A stretch of DNA of 64,000 bases, taken from the NCBI GenBank assembly GCA_037367355.1, contig CM074695.1, positions 1,550,001-1,614,000 of the forward strand, given 5' to 3'. Position numbers and translations under genes: made by a program. The notes under the pieces are model-generated. The model was not told the DNA's origin, ran no database searches, and worked only from the letters and a program-made list of their open reading frames with translations. Origin of the DNA: Neoscytalidium dimidiatum. Lineage: Eukaryota > Ascomycota > Dothideomycetes > Botryosphaeriales > Botryosphaeriaceae. This document shows positions 1-11,882 of this stretch, in pieces. Each line of letters begins with the position of its first letter. Within the stretch, counting starts at the first letter, position 1.

Positions 1-381
1 GATAAAGCTCAAATAACCGTGGAGTCTAACCGAGTATTGCACTAAGTTTAACAAGTCGCAACACTCAACGAGATGCAGTTTCCATAGACAAACCTTCAGA
101 TATCGGCTCCTCAGCTTTACGAGGCACGCTTGCAGTGAGATATTCACAAAAACGCCGAAATCCGTTCTATATTTAAGTCTAAATCATTTCCTACAGAAGT
201 AGTTGGAGTAGATACGGAAGGTCCAAATCAAGCAATGACGAGATAAGATTCGAAGGTTAAACGCTAGGGAATAGACCATTGCTCAACCTGAAGAGCCAGC
301 GCAGCGCACGAGTTCGACAATATAGTTCACCTGATGTGAACCAGCCTCATCGCTCAAATCATCCATATCCACCCCGTCAAC
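1..381. other. intergenic, no gene seen
   Basis: I see no coding exon here. The right part is the 3' flank of the minus-strand haem protein gene and is rich in CCTTCCCCTTC-type pyrimidine runs, which belong to that gene's Lys/Glu-rich C-terminus. Confidence 0.6.
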
Positions 382-1456
382 CTACTTCGCACCCTTCTCC
401 TTCCCCTCACTCTTCTTCTCACCCTCCTCCTTCCCCTTCCCCTTCCCCTTCCCCTTCTTCTTCACCCTCCCCTTCGGCCTCAACTCTGCCGCCTTCTCGC
501 ACAACTCCCTCCGCGGCAATTTCTCCAGCCACCCCTCCTCCCTGAGCACCCGCCCTACCGCCAGATACTCCTTGCCCGTCTCGCCCGCAAACACCTTAGC
601 CCAGCCATCGATCACGTCCTTGACCTTCTTCCGCGCCTCTCTGCGCTCCTTGGCGTTCCTGTTCTTGATCTCGGCCGGCGAGAGCGCCGCCTCCTCTTCT
701 GGGTCGTCGATGGGGATGTACATGTCCTCGACGCCGCGCAGGTCCGGGGTCAGGTCCGAGTCGAAGCAGCCCGTCACGAAGGCGCGCGCGGCGTCGCGGC
801 CCGCGAAGAAGTGGTAGCCGCCGCCGGGGCCGTAGCTGCATCATTTTTATACTAGGTCAGTGGAGTATCGACAAGGAGAAGGGGTGAGGATGGTGCGCAC
901 AAATGTCTCCCAGGGCTGACGTCGTAAATGGTTCCGTTGAGCGCCAGGTAGATGGGCTTCGACGGGTCGGAGCCGTCGTACGCGGCGAGCTGCTCGTCGG
1001 TGAGGAGTACGGGGCCTCTCTGCTCCAATCGGCGCTCAATCAGCATCTTTCCACAACCAAATTCAAATGTCCCCGAACGCGAAAAGTATGTCTGCCTTTA
1101 TCCTCTCCGGTCCACAGCAGCCCAATAACACCCCATCTCACCCATACTTCCCCTCCCGACCCAAGAACGCGGAGAAGGTATCCAAAAAGGCCACTCACCA
1201 TCCAAGCCTTGATCCCATCCACGCGCGAGAACCACGGCCGCCACCCCCACAGCACCGACTCGCCCGTGATATACCAGCTCAGCGCGAAGTTGAGCAGCAG
1301 TAGCCCGCCCAGCACGCGCAGCACGTCCAGCACCGTCACACGGCCGATGTCGTCGGCTTCCGGCGAGGCCCCGCGGGACTTCTCCCTATTCTTCTCTTTG
1401 CTCTTACTGTTGTCACCGCCCGCTGCCGGTTCAGCGGCGAGGTGGGTGTCTGCCAT
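382..1456 (-). CDS. cytochrome b5-like haem/steroid-binding (MAPR family) membrane protein
   Basis: Three exons (1456-1199, 1091-901, 835-382) give a 300-aa protein; phases join cleanly. The N-terminus is charged and is followed by a hydrophobic helix around residues 40-65, so this is probably an ER-membrane protein. The MAPR/cytochrome b5 fold follows (about residues 105-200), with LTDEQLAAYDGSDPSKPIY, the NGTIYDVSPG strand and FYGPGGGYHFFAGRDAARAF. The second Tyr of the YGPGGGY motif matches the axial haem ligand of PGRMC1/Dap1. The C-terminal third is Lys/Glu/Gly-rich and probably disordered. Members bind haem and support sterol-synthesis P450s (Dap1-Erg11 in yeast); that role here is inference. 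It is longer than Dap1 (about 150 aa) and has the N-terminal anchor and extended tail seen in filamentous fungal members. The donor of intron 2 is GTGCGC. Confidence 0.9.
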
Positions 1457-2766
1457 GGTGTTTTTATTCCTCGCCGCCTGCGTGCAATTATGTTTCCAGC
1501 TCTTTTGTGTGTGAGTCTTGTCTCAGTGATGGTCGTCGGGAGGAGGTCGGGACGGCAGTCGCGGTGGGAGACGGCGATGACGACGACGGAGACGTGGGAT
1601 TACGGGCGAAGGCGTGGCGCGTGTGAAGCCCTCGGGTATGTCGAACGAGTGTGCTGGCTGCGCGGAACCCTGAAGTAGCAGTAGAGTGCTGAATAGAACG
1701 GCGCAGGTCGGGCTGAAGGGAGGAGTAAGAAGGAGCTACAAGAGCTACGTAGCCGCAGTTCCGCACGACGCTCTCCCACAGCGACACTTGAGCTCTGGAG
1801 ATAACCAACTCCCACAAGAGCAATGGCGCGAACAAAAAGAGCTCTCCAAGATAATTTAATTAGAAGAAACGGACAGATGTATCCCCAGCGAAAACCAACG
1901 TTTCAAATAGTAGTGGAGGGACCATCTCTCCACACAGTTATCTCCGGCGTCCTAAAGCAGAGCAAGCTTCTAGAAGCGAGGCGGCACACGGCCGGCTCTG
2001 CCCCCTGACTCGCGCACGTCAAACGCCATCACAGCAATCAGATTATCTAATCGCTGCCTTCCAATTGGCCCAGGCACAGAGAGCGCGCGAAAGTTATCGT
2101 CAGCTATCTTTCTGCAAGCCACACGAAACCGTCTCATCGTTGTGAACCATGGTAACGGGTCGCACCCCTCATCCCATACACACCAGCATGCGTGTCGATC
2201 TGCCGCCGCCTATCAACGGCTTAGCCCAATCTTCCCAACGTCACTTCGTGTCTTACATCACTTGCACACAGGGAACTGATATCAATCATTCGATTCCAAT
2301 ACACTGCTCTCGGGCCATCCGTACAAAAACGGCCGACCGCGAAGACATATTTTCCCGCCATCACTCCTCAGTCAGACATACACTGCTCTCCCCGCAAAAG
2401 AAGAAGAAGAAGAAGAAGAAGAAGAAGAAAATCGTACATACACGTCATCATTTGCTCCCATTTTTCCCGGATCTCCCACCAGTGGTACCCATGCACGCGA
2501 TCTGTCGTGGACTGCGTATACATACCCTTCCTTTACCTACCCAGGCGTTCTACAATGCTAATCCAACCATCCACCCCATGTTTTTGGTATAGTCGACCTC
2601 CCTGAACTGACAGCAAACAGAAAAACATCCCCGCCATCTTTTTTGTTGATTTTACCACCCCTTTCTAACTCCAATCATAGACCTATCATCACAATGTTTC
2701 TCTTTTTTTTTCCAGAGTGAAAAAAAGACATCTACAGGAAAGCTTTTGTTGCAAAAATGTTCCTCT
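1457..2766. other. intergenic between the MAPR gene and gtr2
   Basis: About 1.3 kb holding the promoter of the MAPR gene and the 3' flank of gtr2. Open frames on both strands are short and show no family signature. An (AAG)n tract lies at 2397-2430. Nothing else could be assigned. Confidence 0.5.
2397..2430. repeat. (AAG)n microsatellite
   Basis: About eleven AAG units in tandem in non-coding DNA, read directly from the sequence. Confidence 0.95.
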
Positions 2767-4174
2767 TCACCTCGGAAACACTTGCGCCAAAGCCTCCTGA
2801 AATACGCCAACATTGTAATCGATCAGCGCCTTCTTCTCCGCCGGGCTGTCTTCGCCCATCAGGCAGATGAGAGCGAGATATCTGGTTTTTTTTTTTTTCT
2901 TGTTAGGACAATTTCTACCCTGGAAATTCACCTCGAGACAAAAGCAAAAGCAAACTCACTTGTTGATTTCCCGAAGATAGAGGTAATTGTTTCCTTTCCT
3001 CTCCATCGTGATCAAGCTCTCCGCATCGTTGTTGCCCGTCTCGTCGATCTCTCCATCCGTATGACCGTTCTCATCCGGCCGATCCCACCCATAGATCTCA
3101 CTCACATCAACCACCACGTCGATGTAATCAGAGCAGATCTCGTAGCTGCCGATATCGGTGGGGCTGGTGTCCGTGGCGATGTAGATCTTGCTGAGGACGT
3201 CGAAGAGATACGCCTTTTCGATGCGGCAAGTAGAGCATAGGCTGTTGAGCAGAGACTCCAGGGTAGGTAGTTGCGGGATCAGCTTTTGGATGACCTTGCT
3301 GAAAGCCTCAAAGATGGAGTGGTCGTAGATGCTGGTTTGGTAGAAGCTGACCGGAGCGTTCTCGTAGCCGGCGTCCGACAACTCGTCTTGTACCCTCTGG
3401 ATGATGTCACGGTAGGTGTCACTCTTGTAGTCCTCGGAAAGACCATCGACTTTATGGACGAAGACCTCAACATTGATGTTTGGGTAAGAGTGCTGCAGAT
3501 TAAGTATGGTGGTGTTTAGGCGCGTGATGGCGTCCAGATACTCGTCCTGAGCGTCGATCACCCATATCAACGCACCGATCTCGTCGAAGATGTTATCGAC
3601 ATCAAACGCCGGGTCGAAGTAGTCCAGATGGCCAGGGAAGTCCCAGACCTGGAAATCCATGAAGGAGCTGTGGTGGATCAGCAGGGAACCCTTACCGGGC
3701 ATCAGAAACGGGCATGACTTACTGCATAGACTCCTTCTTGATGCGGGTGGTCGTCTCGAGGTACAACGTCTCACTCGGAGGGAGCTTATGGAAGACGACG
3801 CTAGATATCGAAGACTTGCCGCTCCTGCAACACTAATCAATATCATGCTCCTGCAGTACAACCATCCGCACCGGCGCCACTCTACCACGATCCCACGTCA
3901 GAAAATCATCAGAGCTAATGACTCACCGTCGCTGACCCATCAGTAGCAGCCTGGGCTTGCCATCTCCAGCCTTGCTGTTCGGAAGGCGTCCGGTGTGATA
4001 GCGCGGGGCGACAGGACTCGGCGGAATCTCAGCATTCTGGAGGTCCTGAAGATATCGCATCAAAGTTAACTTTGCTGCAGGCTTGAACCTGTCGAACGCG
4101 GCATGGTGGCTTTCTCCCATCTCCTGTCCCGGTGGCTCACGGCGCGCTGGAATGGATAGGTAAGAGGAGGTCAT
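2767..4174 (-). CDS. gtr2: Rag-family small GTPase Gtr2 (RagC/D type)
   Basis: Four exons (4174-3927, 3824-3723, 3667-2960, 2881-2767) encode 390 aa. The P-loop GQRRSGKSS is formed across intron 1. G3 is WDFPG in [14 protein letters not shown], and G4 is the Rag-typical HKVD in [15 protein letters not shown], which separates Rag GTPases from Ras. The roadblock-like C-terminal domain follows and ends at [16 protein letters not shown] and [11 protein letters not shown]. Gtr2/RagC pairs with Gtr1/RagA on the vacuole and signals amino-acid supply to TORC1. Compared with yeast Gtr2 (341 aa), the N-terminus carries about 70 extra residues before the GTPase core. Introns are 102, 55 and 78 nt; the last has a long A-tract on the minus strand just before its acceptor. 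Neighbours do not suggest co-function. Confidence 0.95.
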
Positions 4175-4384
4175 GACAAAGCGACAGATGAAGTGGGAGG
4201 TGGACTGGAGGTGAGGAGACGAGGTTTGGTTGCAAAAGGCGCCGGGATGTCCGAGGGTTGTGGATTCGATGATGTAGTTGGCCTATGTGCTTGTGGGGTG
4301 TGGGGGGGAATAACGTCGGTGAAATGCTCAGGCTCAGCCCTCCATGGCGATACGCCGACGCGGTGGTCCGACGGTGTCTTATAG

Positions 4385-4407
4385 CAGGACAGGACAGGAC
4401 AGGACAG
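4385..4407. repeat. (AGGAC)n tandem repeat
   Basis: Four to five copies of the pentamer AGGAC in the gtr2 upstream region, read directly. Confidence 0.9.
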
Positions 4408-5141
4408 ATGTGTGATGAGGACCGTGTTTGGCTGGACCGGGCAGGCTGCAGGATCTCAGGTGGCTCCAGCGCAGGCCGACGGGTACATGAGCGAGACCAC
4501 GTCAGGACCGGTGGCGCGGCGCAGAAGAAATGAGAGCGGTGGCTATCAGACCTCCGGTAGGCGCGAGGTCTTACAGCAGTGGTACGCAGAGCCCGGGCGA
4601 GCAAAGACGAAGGCGAGCAACAGGGATGTGATTGGGTATCATGTCTTAAGCTCAAGTGGATACACGATTGTGCGGACCAAGCAGCAGGCAAAGCGCTGCT
4701 TCCAGGGCGGTGGATGAGGCGGCAGGATCACAACGTCAAATGCGCCCGAGGGAGTGGAAGAAGGAAGTAACGCGGCACAGAAACGATGCGAGCGCAGCAA
4801 AAGAATGCCCGTCCGGGAAGGGCGGCCTTTTCGGGGAATGTCGCCAGGAGCCGGGTGTGCGACGGTAGGGCTGAGCTTGAGCGGGAAGCGGGAGCGGGAG
4901 CGATGAGCATGGGATGTGAGGGGATGGGAGGGGAGAGGAGCGCGACGGCGAGACGGGGCTGTTGCTGGGGGGAAAAAAGAAAAGAGAGGCCGGGCGTGGT
5001 GCTCACCTTCATGGCTGGCTGTGGTTATAAAAGCTGGCGGCGGTCTTGCCTCAGGGCTTGCTTGGTCGGAGACTGGTGCCCAAGCACAGACGCCTCCCTT
5101 GCGGCCCGTCGATGCGGCGCGCGGTGGAGGGCACGGGGAAG

Positions 5142-5174
<33 letters not shown>
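5142..5174. repeat. (CTGAGC)n hexanucleotide repeat
   Basis: Five units of CTGAGC plus a partial unit in GC-rich non-coding DNA. A related GGACCT-like run lies near 5430-5450. Confidence 0.9.
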
Positions 5175-6568
5175 GAGCTGGCCGTCGTCCGGGTGGTGCT
5201 GGCTGACGTCGGGCAGTGGCCAGCGTTTGGAGCGGCGGGTCGGGGCGGGCGGTGCGGAAGGTCGAAACAGCTTGGATGGGATGCGTCTCTCGCAGAGGCT
5301 ATCCAGGCGTCACGGCTTCGGCCAGCTCACTCGCGGGCTGCCAGCTGCGGTGCGGGCAGGGGTGCTGATAGCGCGCGCGCGAGCCTACGGGCGATCGGTG
5401 GAAGCAGCGGCGATGACGGCGTACGTGCCTGGACCTGGACCTGGGACCTGAGCCTGCCTGCTTGGCCTAGGTGTGCTGGAGCGACGGAGGAGAGATGGGA
5501 GCTGTGTTTCGGCTGCGCGGGAGGCCGATCCAACGTCCGGAGCAAGGAAGACGCACCGTGGCAAGGCGTGCGACCAGGCCCTGACCGACGAGAGCGGAAC
5601 CGGCAGGCAGGTGCCAGGCCCTCGCGTTGCCCTCCGCCGCGCCGCCGCGCCGCCGCGAGCTCAACCGCGCGGCCACGCTGCTCGCAGCACACACCTCCGC
5701 GCCTCGCGTCACACACCGAGCAGCCCTGCGCCATGCCGCGCCCTGCCTGCTCTGCACCGCAGCCATCTCCGTCACCCAGCTGCCCGCCCCCAGATTCGTC
5801 CGCATTCCCCATGTCGCCCTAACGCAAGGAACCGCACCGCCGCCCAGAGCAGAGCGCCCTGGCCCCTGCCGTGGCGGCGAGAGCGGTGAAAGCATAATCT
5901 CACCCACCCATGTGCCCACGCGACGACCTGGCTCCCGTTGGGCTGTTCCACCAGATTCACGAGTGCTAATGATTCAAGAGAGACCGAACGGAGACCTTAA
6001 TGCGTCTCAAGCTCTGTTAATGCGCCCTCCGCCCTCTTCCGCCGCCCCTCCGCCGCGCGGACCCTGGCCCGGAATAATATCACATTTGCGCCTTACATCC
6101 ATCAGACCTCTCTCCTCCCATCCTGCTCTCCGCAGGGCGCCTGCAGCAGCGTTGCATGCCACAAGCTACCATCTCCGGCTGCTGGTGACTGCTCAACTCG
6201 TACCGAGCCGTGCCTGCAAATGAAACGCACATCTTGATAGTTGTCCCAGTTACTAGTCGTTACCTCGTCAAGCCGCATCCGTCCTTGCTCCCGTCCTTCC
6301 GTTCCCGTACCTTGATACGAAACCTGTCCCAAAAGTCACTCAACTAAGAAACTCCTTACTAGTCGCCCCATACTCGCCGAAACAAGGTCTGCAACACGCC
6401 AAATGACGCCGGATCATCCCGCTTTGGAAAGTCGAAAGTAACACACACCGCAACATCTTAAAATCGGACACCAAGCAACCAGCCCTCCCTGCCCACAACT
6501 GATTTTGACCCGAAGGAAGCGAATCCGTTCTGTTGTACTCCTGCCCACCAAAAAAAGACTGCAATCTT

Positions 6569-8258
6569 TCACCTTCCGCGGATCTCAGCGCCCATCACTG
6601 CTGCGCTTGTCAGCCCGAGACCTCCCACAAGAGATAAGCCCCATGCCAACGCTGATGCTTCTGCATCCTCTGCAATAGTGTCATCATGCTCCTCTTCGTG
6701 CTCCAACTCGGAAATCTCCGCCGCAGTTGTGGCTGGTGGGCTGTACGAGGCGTCGTCAGCATCGGACTCTTGTGCTGGCGTCCGTCTGCGTAAGCTACGC
6801 CTCGTCCTCGGTGATGACGATTTTGAGTCCTTCTTCGGTCTACCGCGACGTTTGCCACGCGGTGAACCTTGGGACTCCGTAGGGCTTGCGGGTGCCTCTT
6901 CCTTATTAGAGTCGGCTTCAGGACTAAAAGCAACATGCTTCTCGGGGCTCTCTTTGCCGAGTTGGGGAACAATGCTGCTAAGCATATCCGTGACGTCGAG
7001 ACCTCGAGCGGCAGCCCAAATGCAGAGGCTGAAGCCCGAAAGCAGCACATCCCAGCCAATAATGCTGATAATCGGATCGTCGCTGATGGCGCCCAGGATT
7101 TTTCCAGATGCGGAAGCGAGCTTGGACCACAGCGACCGCTCGTATGAAGGGTGGGTCGACCAGACGTGGTTGTAACGCCTGTGATAGGTAGCACCCGAAT
7201 TCAGCAGCACTCCCCAGAAAGTGCTTCTCAAGAAGAATGTGATCGACACTATGGCGAGCACCCTGTAGACGTTGGCCTCAGCATGATGTGCAGCATGCAC
7301 GTCTTTGTGCTGCTTTCCAAAGCTTCTGGGCAGAAACTGTAATTTTGGGTTCAGCGGAGCTCGGATACTAACTCCATAGGGGAAAACAAAGTTGATGCTC
7401 GAGATTGTCCACTTACCCTTACCCCTGCTGCCAAGAACAGGGAACACAGGCGAGCACCGGTTTCCCCAATCCATCCAGCATCGTTGGAAGCAAGGCCTGG
7501 CAAGAACCCAATGGATATCGAGGCCAGCGCAACTGGGAGCAGAAGCAGGAGCGGATTAGGCGTCCATCTCGACCCGTGCTGCGTTCTGGTAGCGGGAACT
7601 GGAGCGAGGGTGAGTATTACGAAGAACAGGCTTTGGGCTAGGCTAAGGCTCGCGAGCTCTGCGAGGCCCCAGAGAGCAGCGATTGCCCAGCTCGGAACGT
7701 CGCGTCGGCGGCCTGCGACATGATCGTCAGCAAGGTATCTCGCGTTCATATGAGTCGTCATCCTGATAACGCACCTTCAATTTCAATAAAGGTACTGAAC
7801 GCAAGGCGAGCAATCAGGAGCTGCTGAGTCCACCACAGGGCCTTGCTCGTGCCGAGTGCTACGCGCTTAAATTCGTGGGGAGGGTCTACATCCTGCCACC
7901 ACCTCCCCAGCTGCCAGTCCAGGTCTTCGGTTCCTGCATACCATCCGTCCCAGAGAGCACCCGGTGTCGCCTCACCCTGATCGTCTGCCCAAGCAGTGTA
8001 GGAGGTCAGCAGCGCGTACGCCCAGTGGTAGAGTATGACTAAGAGGCTGGTGATGGCGAGAGAAGCGAAGGTGGTGACATTCTTCTTGCGTTGCTCATCG
8101 CGGGCACGCGTCTTCTGCGCCGGGGGCAAGGTGCGAGCAGCTTGGCCGATATATCTGAGGACGGCAACCAGACAGAGATCGACAAGCACAGCCGCGCTGG
8201 TGATGCGAAACAGAGGCTCGCGATTCGAGTTAAACACGTCGGCCTCCACGGGTGCCAT
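6569..8258 (-). CDS. multi-spanning membrane protein of unknown function with basic AT-hook-like tail
   Basis: Three exons (8258-7775, 7712-7417, 7336-6569) give 515 aa with consistent phases; donors are GTGCGT and GTAAGT. I do not recognise a named family. Hydrophobic segments are visible near residues 18-38 (ITSAAVLVDLCLVAVLRYIG), in the TTFASLAITSLLVILYHWAY segment, around WAIAALWGLAELASLSLAQS, in NPLLLLLPVALASISIGFLP, in VLAIVSITFFLRSTFWGVLL, in IISIIGWDVLLSGFSLCIWA and at the extreme C-terminus (ALAWGLSLVGGLGLTSAAVM), so seven or more membrane helices are likely. Between the last two lies a soluble charged stretch of about 140 residues with GKRRGRPKKDSKSS, a Ser/Arg-rich run and an acidic run. 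The RGRPKK core resembles an AT-hook but in a membrane protein is more likely just a basic cluster. Gene status is well supported by exon phasing and hydrophobic pattern; function is unknown. Confidence 0.8.
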
Positions 8259-8731
8259 GGCGGTAGGTGCGCGTGTCAGTCGCGATGGAAGTGGAGCGAG
8301 CGGTTAGCGATGACGCAATTGGTGTTGAAACGATATCTTTGGCAATGTCGCGTGCGCGGAGCTATGAAGTCTGATGGATGCGAAAGGTGCAGCGCGCGCG
8401 TGTCGTAGATGCCTGACGAGAACTTTGGCGGTGCCTGGCAGACAGCGGGAGAATGCGCGTCACAACGTGGTCATTGTTTTGTGTTGGTAGACTTTGGGAC
8501 GTGTTGGCAGCTGTCTTTGATCGGGGCAGGACTAGCTGACCATAGCTACGGCGGGGCGGCATGCGTGACGATTCAGGTTGCGACCGGGGTCCCTGGACCC
8601 CTTGATTCGTCCGTCTGCTGTCTAACCACATCATCACTCCGAAAGCTCCAGTACCCGCACGCGCGTACACTTCTGCACCTCGTTCTACCCGCTCTGTCAC
8701 CGCGCCCGCTGCGCGACAACATCGCTCCACC
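8259..8731. promoter_or_regulatory. divergent promoter region
   Basis: A 473-bp gap lies between the start codon of the minus-strand membrane protein (8258) and the plus-strand Arl3-like GTPase (8732), so both promoters must lie here or overlap. No specific element was recognised. Confidence 0.5.
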
Positions 8732-9455
8732 ATGTATCACTTGATGAAGGGTCTGTACCTCTACGCGACCAGCAAAGAAGGTAATACCGCCCCTAACCCC
8801 TCAGCAATTCCCCGCGATCGACGAAACTCAGACCTCAAACTCCACAGAATATTCCATCCTCCTCCTCGGCCTCGACAACGCCGGCAAAACCACCCTCCTC
8901 GAGCAGATCAAAGCCATCCATTCCAACAACCTCCACCCAAAGCTCAAGACCGTCCCAACCGTCGGCCAAAATGTTGCGACCATCACCCTGCCGGACATGT
9001 ACCTGAAGGTATGGGACGTGGGCGGGCAACACTCGCTGCGCGGCCTGTGGCAAAGCTACTACGCCTCATGCCACGCCATCGTCTTCGTGATAGACAGCAC
9101 CGACATCGGCGATGCAGACCTGGAGAACCTGGCGGCCGGCCGGGAGGACGACACGGACGGGCGGCTGCAGGAGTGCCGCCTGGTCTTGGAGGACGTGCTG
9201 CAGCACGAGGAGACCGAGGGCGTGCCGCTGCTGGTGCTGGCGAACAAGCAGGACCGTGAGGATTGCGTCGAGACGGTGCGCATCAAAGAGGGCTTGGTGC
9301 GAAAGGTCTTCGAGGGCGAGAAGGGCGGCAGCGTCAGGGACAGCCGCGTCCTGCCATGCAGTGCGTTGACCGGCACCGGCGTCAAGGAGGCTGTCGATTG
9401 GCTGTGTAGCAGGGTCAAATGGAACAAGGAAGCCCGGCCACCTGTTATGCGGTGA
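8732..9455 (+). CDS. arl3: ARFRP1/Arl3-type small GTPase
   Basis: Two exons (8732-8780, 8848-9455) encode 218 aa. The 67-nt intron falls after MYHLMKGLYLYATSKE, the same N-terminal layout as ARFRP1 (MYxLLxGLYxYxxxK). Motifs: G1 GLDNAGKT, Switch I TVPTVGQNVA, G3 WDVGGQ, G4 NKQD and G5 CSALTG. Residue 2 is Tyr rather than the myristoylated Gly of Arf proteins, as in Arl3/ARFRP1, where the N-terminus is acetylated instead. The family acts at the trans-Golgi, upstream of Arl1 and GRIP-domain golgins. An insertion of about ten acidic residues (GREDDTDGR) after the IDSTD strand is longer than in animal ARFRP1. The assignment to the family is firm; the yeast-style symbol is by similarity. Confidence 0.93.
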
Positions 9456-11882
9456 TACTGGCTAGTCTTTCTTGGATGTGATTGTAAGGACCTATGGACC
9501 CGTCGAGTGTCCTTTTGAACATATTGTGACCCTGGACGGTTTCAGGTTTCGCTGCTTATTTGGCGTTCAAGAGGAGGTAAGGTCTCGACTTAGTGGATAG
9601 CTGACGGTCATGGGAAGCGATAGACGGCGTTTCAGGATTGATTGATTGATTTGGATACGGTCCAAGAGCGTGGCTTTAGATACCCCAGTACATTTCCGCA
9701 AACCTCTATCTGGGTTCTGTTCCTTCTGGTCGAATTGCCATTGTCTCCATCCTATGGTTGCTCGACTCAAACAACGTGGATAACTTGCCTCCCTCACATT
9801 GCCGGAATGATCCATCGATTTGGTCAACCATATTCACGGGAATAATGGGATACTCAGGATTCCTACGCCAATTCCTTGGCTCTTGAGCTTCCTTCGACCC
9901 ATATGATAATGGTGGGAAGGCCTGAAAGAGGAGGGAAGCGGTGTAAAAGCTGTGCTCAAGCGCTCATGGTTCAGTTAAGATCGATTTTCAGCAAAGCACC
10001 GTGGAGGTGTAGTGCCCCATCAACGGAATTAGCCCCAGAAGTGTGGTGAAAGCAACTCAGAGGCCGGTTTTGGCTTTGTAGCATCCACCAGGACGTGAAT
10101 GCCAGTTTTTGATTAAAATTCTCGTCCGGATGACTGCTTCGACTACCCACGAAATGGAGAGGCCATTGCAACCAAGTTCATACACTAAGTCTACTATTAG
10201 CTCCCAAGCTTTCGGGCACTGAGGCCACCTTCTAGTGGACGCAGACAGTTCACTCCTGGTTCGTCGGATATGATACATATTCAGGTATTGTTCCCCACGA
10301 GACTTACTTTTTCTCTCCTTCACAAGACGACGAAAATCCTTAGCCATGAATGTTCAGTTGCATTTACAAGTTACATGTTTGCGTCCGGATGGTTGCTCCA
10401 ACGATCTTCAGCGCCAACAAGTCCAAGGCGTCACTCCCAACTCCATACCGCAGCGTCCCAGAGATAATTGACATAAGATGACGACAGCACTCCTCTCTTA
10501 AGTGGATCTTAATTCCCGACTCTAGTTAAGGGATGGATGAACCTAGCTACCGGGTTTAGATTTACGGTGGAAATGGTTGGGAACTAATTATATGGCGGTT
10601 AGATCATTATCTTCTTTCTAGGTTATGTCCTACATCAGTCTTATGCGTTAAAGAGATCAGCTCTGGTTCGAATAAGGTGCATACGGATTTGCATTGCATC
10701 CGTAGATCTAGAATGTTTCCTCGTATTACGGAGCTGCATGAGTCGTCGCGTGGGCTTCGTCAGAGGGCTGGATTTGACGAGCTTGGAGATAATATGAGGA
10801 AGACTTGAACCCCATGGTCGCAGACAGCAAAAGGCATGAAATTCGCCAAGGATTTCGGGATGTCGGCCGATCAAGATCGAAGGCAACATGGCATCGAGAC
10901 CATTCAAGTGTTGCGTGCGTCGACTGGCACCACCACGTGGTTGTGGAGCAGTTGGTGTATCGGGCCGTGGCTTCCGACTCATGCGGATGGAAGCGATCCG
11001 TCAGGGCAGATCCACCAGCACGACGGAAAACAATCGGAGCTCAGCCATCGCTTCCACCCGCTGACTGATGGTGTTCGTCATGAAACAGAAATAGCTAACC
11101 GTGTCAAGTGCCGTCTCGGACCTTCCCAGACTCGATCCTCGGCCGGAAGGCTCCCGCCACGGGCAGAGCACTGGCGTAAAACGTTTTCCTATTACGAAGA
11201 AATTTCGACCGCAATGGTAAATCCGAAGTGCGCAACCGTGTTGACGGACCAAGGGACCCTTTCCTCTTGCGAGCAAGCGCGGCTCAAGCGGCGGCCCTTC
11301 GGTCGCCCCTGGGACGTGGATGTGGCGGGTTTGCGAACGCTCGACCACGGCGATCCACATGCTTCGAGACGCCTCCCCCGGTGCTGCCGTCCATCAAGCC
11401 CACCGCCCATCTCGCAGCCTTTCCACGAGCCAGACGCGAAAAAAAAAAAAAATCTCCGCCTCAAGGACCGAGCTTTGCAGATGAAAGCCGGTCCGCAGAA
11501 CGTTCGCACGACTGTTGTCCAAAAGCTGGGGGAGCGCGGAGAGGGATAGAGTTTGCCGTGGATCTGCGGCCTCCGCGGTGAGTCCGAACGCCTCCGGCCT
11601 CTGTTACCGTTCTGGGCTTGGCCCATACAGCTTCTCTCTCCACCAGCACCATGCTGCACCAATCTCCGTGGGCACCAGCACGCAAAACCGCGCTCCACAC
11701 TGCTTCACATGGCGACTGGCCCCCGTTTTGCCCTCTGCCCCTTCCTGATGACTGATCCAATAACTACCGTCGTTCGCCCCATGCCCCGATCCTAGACATG
11801 CCATATTGTGCATGGTCGAACGCGCCGTCGACTGTCCCCTCCACTCTCAAAATCCCTTCTTCGGGGCCCCCCTTCGCAGCCG
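9456..11882. other. 2.4 kb intergenic region
   Basis: I found no convincing gene. Open frames on both strands between 10640 and 11700 reach 110-240 codons but have no domain or clear splice structure. A short A-tract lies near 11438-11450. The right end is the promoter of the rhodopsin-fold gene. Confidence 0.5.

Larger units (their letters stand above)
4175..6568. other. 2.4 kb GC-rich intergenic region
   Basis: The region holds the gtr2 promoter on its left and the 3' flank of the next minus-strand gene on its right. Many overlapping open frames run through 4400-5900, but they are Arg/Pro/Ala-rich on all frames, as expected from GC-rich non-coding DNA, and match no family. Two short tandem repeats (4385-4407 and 5142-5174) are listed separately. 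An untranslated or lncRNA transcript cannot be excluded. Confidence 0.5.

Noticed and set aside
10655..10680. GGTTCGAAT, a tRNA T-loop-like string
   Set aside because: The flanking bases do not form a T stem and no D or anticodon arms are found upstream.
10836..11549. 237-codon plus-strand frame in the gap before the rhodopsin-fold gene
   Set aside because: No recognisable domain, includes an A-tract-coded Lys run, and overlapping frames on the other strand are equally open.
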